From positions 41,833-105,832 of the forward strand of contig PUQB01000750.1 of NCBI GenBank assembly GCA_003024785.1: a DNA stretch of 64,000 nt. Reading direction: 5' to 3'. Source of the stretch: Selaginella tamariscina. Its lineage: Eukaryota > Streptophyta > Lycopodiopsida > Selaginellales > Selaginellaceae. A program made the translations under genes and the position numbers. Below are positions 59,881-64,000 of the stretch, in pieces (the first letter of the stretch is position 1; each line of letters opens with the position of its first letter). Under the pieces are notes generated by a model that did not search any database, was not told the origin of the DNA, and saw only the letters and a program-made list of their open reading frames with translations.

Positions 59881-62800
59881 GGGCTCACAATGAGCCAAAG
59901 ATATTTAACATAATTGTTTTTTGAGTGGTATTAATGTAAAGTGACTTTTGTAGACGCATTGTGGTATTTTATAGTGGTTTATCTTTGCATATGGTTTTTT
60001 GTTATGGTTACTGGAGTGGTTTTGGTTGTAACAATGACAAATGTACTATATTATGTGTTATAACTAGTTGTATGGGATAATATGTGGCAATTATAATGAT
60101 AAATGGCTATAAATTAAAATGTGATCAAAACAATGGTGTATAATGTGGTTTTTAAATGTGGCTATCATATTCTAGTGACTATTCATATTCATGTGATACT
60201 ATTTATTCATTATCCATCAAAAGTTATCTCATCGTGATCGACTGTACCAGTGAGTTGCACTTTTCTTGTACACTCAAACTTGAACTTTCCGCCTTTGAAC
60301 CATAAAAATAATCACTGCAAAGCAAATCTTTTACAACTAATGACATCATCCGATTCCACTGCACATATCCTTCCTCTGTCTTGTCACATAGTAGAAAATG
60401 CTCTACTTTTGACTAGCTTTGCTCGGTATTTTGTTGAATTGTAGCGGGCACCAACACTATTCGCCATTCAAAGGACATTCTTCCAACCACTGTAAGTCTA
60501 CTACCCCTCTCGACATTGCTTGACAACAAAACTTACTTTCAAACCTGCTCTTGTCTACACTTCTACCAGATCCCCTAGGACATCCATATTGGGCTTCTAC
60601 CTTCCCCTGCTCCTAAATGAAAAGGAAATTAACTTACAAGTGACATCTTCCAGAGCAATGTTGAAACCCCTTTTGGCCATGATATGATTGTTATGAGGAA
60701 TGATGCAAATCTCCTGAAGGATATCCTACACACAGAATACATGTTGCATCAAAAGGCACTCATTCAGGTGCTAAAATCTACATTCTTGTTGCTTCATGAA
60801 TCACATGATGAGATGTATGTTGGTGACAATGATACTTGCTTTATATCATACAAACTCTCTCCTATAACATCATATTAACAAAGTCTGTTTGTATAGACTT
60901 TGAACAAACTGCCACTTGATAACCGGAGTGACCACAGTAACTTCATGTGGCAACCTTTTATACAAGTTAAACCAAGTCATGTTGAGGACTAGTATACACA
61001 AGCTTGTCATATATACTTGTCAATTGCTTGATGCATATATGAACTTGACATATATTTTAATTGTACAAAAACATATATATTAACTGGCTGTAGGAGAGGT
61101 GAGGGTTTCAATGACTTAGAAACCAATGCAAGCTGAGTTAACAAGAGAATACTTGATTTGATATGCCTGCCATTGTGAGTAAACTGCCATTGTGATAAAC
61201 CTTAGAAAAGGATGATAATGTGGTAGAGATGTTGGTATTTACAAGCATATCTTATTTGTATAAAAGATATGTTTGTACAGTTTTGAGTAACTACTGTTTA
61301 TAGAACATAGAAACATTCTAGCCATGCATTTTTTTTTAAATATATATAAAAAAATGCTGGTATGTTTTGTCTTACCAAAAGTAAACCTAAGGGGTGTATG
61401 TAAGTATATTTTGGTATATTTTGGTGTAAATATTAGTTAAATATTCACGTAAGGTTAGATTCCTTAATCTGAGTAAGCATGTTCTAGTTTAAATTCAAAA
61501 ACCAGTAGATTTTCCCTGTATACTTTCTTTCACATTAAGGAATCTATTGGTTTAAAATATTCCAGATAATAATGATTTGGTTTCTTCTCCTAAAACAAAA
61601 GTAAAAACTTTAGTTAAGTTAACAGAATGATATACAATAACTTTAACATAAATTTATTAATATAACAAATATTTATGGGAAATATTTATGCATTTTTATT
61701 AAGGCTAGTTTTGGAAACTTAAACATATAGCTAAAAGAAGATAAATATAATATCAGAGAGTTTGTTTTATACAAACTTCACATGAGATATAATATTGTCT
61801 GATTGTAAATTTTTTTAAAGAAAAATTACTGACAAAAATAATGTGTATTCTTAATAGGGCGTTAAGAAAAAATAAACTAAATATTAGGAGTTATGTTTAT
61901 TTAACAAACTTCTTTTGTGAATCTCATTTCGCCATAAAGACACTAATAATAGCTTGACTTATGGAAATTCATAAAACGAGTTTAAATTTGACAATGAAAT
62001 TGTATACTCCTCTCTTAGTTTGGTTTAAGTACCATATATATAAATATTCAAGTACCATATATATCACAAAATCTTCAAGTAAAGGCATAAGCTATTATCC
62101 ATATTATTTTAAATTGGATTATTTAATAGCTTAATATATTTTCCCAAGTAAGAACTATTAATTAGTTCATATAACATGAGAGTGAAGTTTTGGTGTATTT
62201 AATTATTTTTTATAATGCTTTTCTTTGTATAAACTGACTTATCGTGTTTTTTAAGTCATTTTCAAAAGGAATAACATTTATTATACCCATTAAATTAAAC
62301 TATAGCTTTTAAATAAAGTTTATTAGTTTAAATTAAATTAATTAATAATAATATAATAATAATAAGCCTTATTTACTAGTTATTATGAAACTTTCTAGTA
62401 ATGGCTAAGTTGTGTATCCATATTAATTTAAATTGGATTAAGTTATCCCAAGTCAGAACTATTTGTTAGTTCATAAAATTTAAGAGTGTAGTTTGTGGTA
62501 TATTTATTATTATAGTATAAAAGGCAACTCTAAATAATTTATTAATTATTATTACTATTACTGAAATAATAGTAATGTAATAATAAATGAAAATAGATGT
62601 TAAACTAATAACTTTTTTAAGTAAGTTATTGTTTTACATAATGGGTATATTAAATTTATTCATTTGCTTTATATTGTGAATTGGCCTTGAAAAATGACAT
62701 ATATAATTTCACCATGTAATTATGAATATTCTAATTTATGAATATTCCCCTGCTCCAAAATGTAGGGCCTAAAATAAAACACACTAGTTTAGGGTCCACT

Positions 62801-64000
62801 GTAGCTGCCCGACAGATTGCACAAAGTGCCATGGTTTGTGTGAACCGAGATTTTGGTTTGAGAGTGCAATGGGTTTGGTATACCTCCATGGCAACCACCG
62901 GAATGTGAGATTTCATGTTATCAATAAGTATTCATATGTATAGTGCAAGTGCATGGGCAGATTTTAATTCTGCGCATTTTATGGCATTTGAGATGACTAG
63001 GTAAGCTTTGCAGGAGATTTAATAGTGCTATGAAACATTGTTCAAAGGTCATCCGTGAGGTATGCCACGTGGCCGCATCCGACGAATACTGCCACATGGA
63101 TTTTGATTTGTGCATGTGCCCAGTGCTGTGAAGGGCATCGTGTCCTTGTTTCAAACCCGGTTTCTCATGCTTATGTCTCCGTGATACATGTTCTCAGTGC
63201 AGCTCTATACAGTACAGCAGTGCCATGGCCACATTGCATATATGTAAGTGTGTGAGGTGTTTGTTTAATATGCTGTTATAGGAGAGAGTTGTATGTCAAC
63301 TCTAGGGTTTTAGGATCAGCGATGGTTTTCGTGAGCGACTGGCTCCGGCAAAGCGGTGATAATATCGAGGGCAACACAGTTTGAGGAAGTGGGGGTGTTG
63401 CTACAATCCAGGTTTAGTTTTTCTGGGATCGACTTCCACACCCTAGTGTATCTTCTGGAACTTTGGAATTGTCGAAGAAGGCTTCAAAAGTGGTCACAGC
63501 GAAGGAGATACGCATGGGTCAGACTGCTCCCTAGAAACTCGTATGGAAGCTAAGAAGAAAATCAAAAGGAAGCTAACCAGTTTGCACCATTCTATACCCA
63601 AAAAAAAAAACTCTTGAAAAGTTGAAGAGGAAGCATGTTTGGGATACAACTATTGTTGATTTGCTAGCTTATCAACGAAAGTTGAAGGTCGTGGATATGG
63701 ATTGTTTTTGTTCAAAAAAAAGAAAATGTCATAAATAAGCATTCCTCACAGTAAAAGAAAGGAATTCTATGTATTTATCACAAGATAATACACAAACAAA
63801 AAAAGAAATAAAATCCATCTCCGACATCCTGAGTATATTTTGGATCATGGCAAGAATTAAAGAATATACCAAAAGATTTAAATATAACCAATTCATGAAG
63901 AAAAAAATATTCATGTGAAACAAAAGTATTTTGGTGAAGCAGATTTCAAATGATGCAATGGCTCAAAATGCACTAAGTCAAGAAATCATAATTATATCAG
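59881..64000. other. AT-rich 4.1 kb, no supportable gene
   Basis: 61020-62760 is very AT-rich, with two diverged copies of a block near AATTGGATTA..CCCAAGT.AGAACTATT (62112 and 62434). 62760-63560 is less AT-rich and has short open frames without family resemblance. No tRNA or rRNA recognised. Confidence 0.5.

Noticed and set aside
60250..60880. Possible coding fragments near 60.3-60.9 kb
   Set aside because: Two 64-codon frames show no recognisable motifs and sit in decayed sequence; not reported as genes.
63356..63553. Possible small gene near 63.4 kb
   Set aside because: The 65-codon frame does not resemble any family I know and surrounding frames are closed.

Overview
This window reads as nuclear DNA of a land plant. 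The evidence is spliceosomal introns with GT..AG borders, a RING-bearing KIN-7 kinesin, a bark-storage-type nucleoside phosphorylase, PPR remnants, a plant-type GNAT, and nested Copia and chromodomain Gypsy retrotransposons. The species cannot be fixed from sequence alone. Nothing suggests a bacterial, viral or organellar genome.

Layout. 1-4111: minus-strand Copia-1, cut by the left edge, lying inside a phosphorylase pseudogene copy. 4112-11665 and 16716-19664: two arms of a large inverted duplication. Each carries, in mirror order, an unidentified multi-pass membrane-protein gene, a PPR fragment and the phosphorylase gene. Arm 1 was later split by Copia-2 (6452-10937, TSD GTAGG); arm 2 keeps the empty site. 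The spacer (11665-16716) holds a decayed Copia piece, AT-rich DNA and one copy of a non-coding repeat family called R here. 18914-20448: phosphorylase gene (-), six exons, frameshifted last exon. 21712-28755: KIN-7 kinesin with C-terminal RING (+). 29120-30987: intron-containing matR-like group II intron maturase gene (+) without RT catalytic residues. 31772-32005: small two-TM protein. 33122-34284: GNAT acetyltransferase.

The right half is repeat-dominated: a degenerate 35-kb satellite, R2 (35960-37560), chromovirus Gypsy-1 (38440-43171, -) with a solo LTR in it, chromovirus Gypsy-2 (43172-49059, -) with a VNTR derived from its own chromodomain tail, Copia remnants, Gypsy-3 (51427-56385, -) lacking RNase H and integrase, a solo LTR with intact TSD (56500-57177), tRNA-like SINE copies, and R3/R4 as an inverted pair. 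59880-64000 is AT-rich with no gene I can support.

The three host genes between 21.7 and 34.3 kb show repeated one-base frameshifts, mostly at short homopolymers, while their splice sites and motifs remain. Consensus errors in the assembly explain this more simply than independent gene death. The genes share no evident pathway. Most of what is unusual here is structural: the inverted duplication with a before/after transposon insertion, the nuclear matR-like gene, and tRNA-like Pol III boxes inside an LTR.
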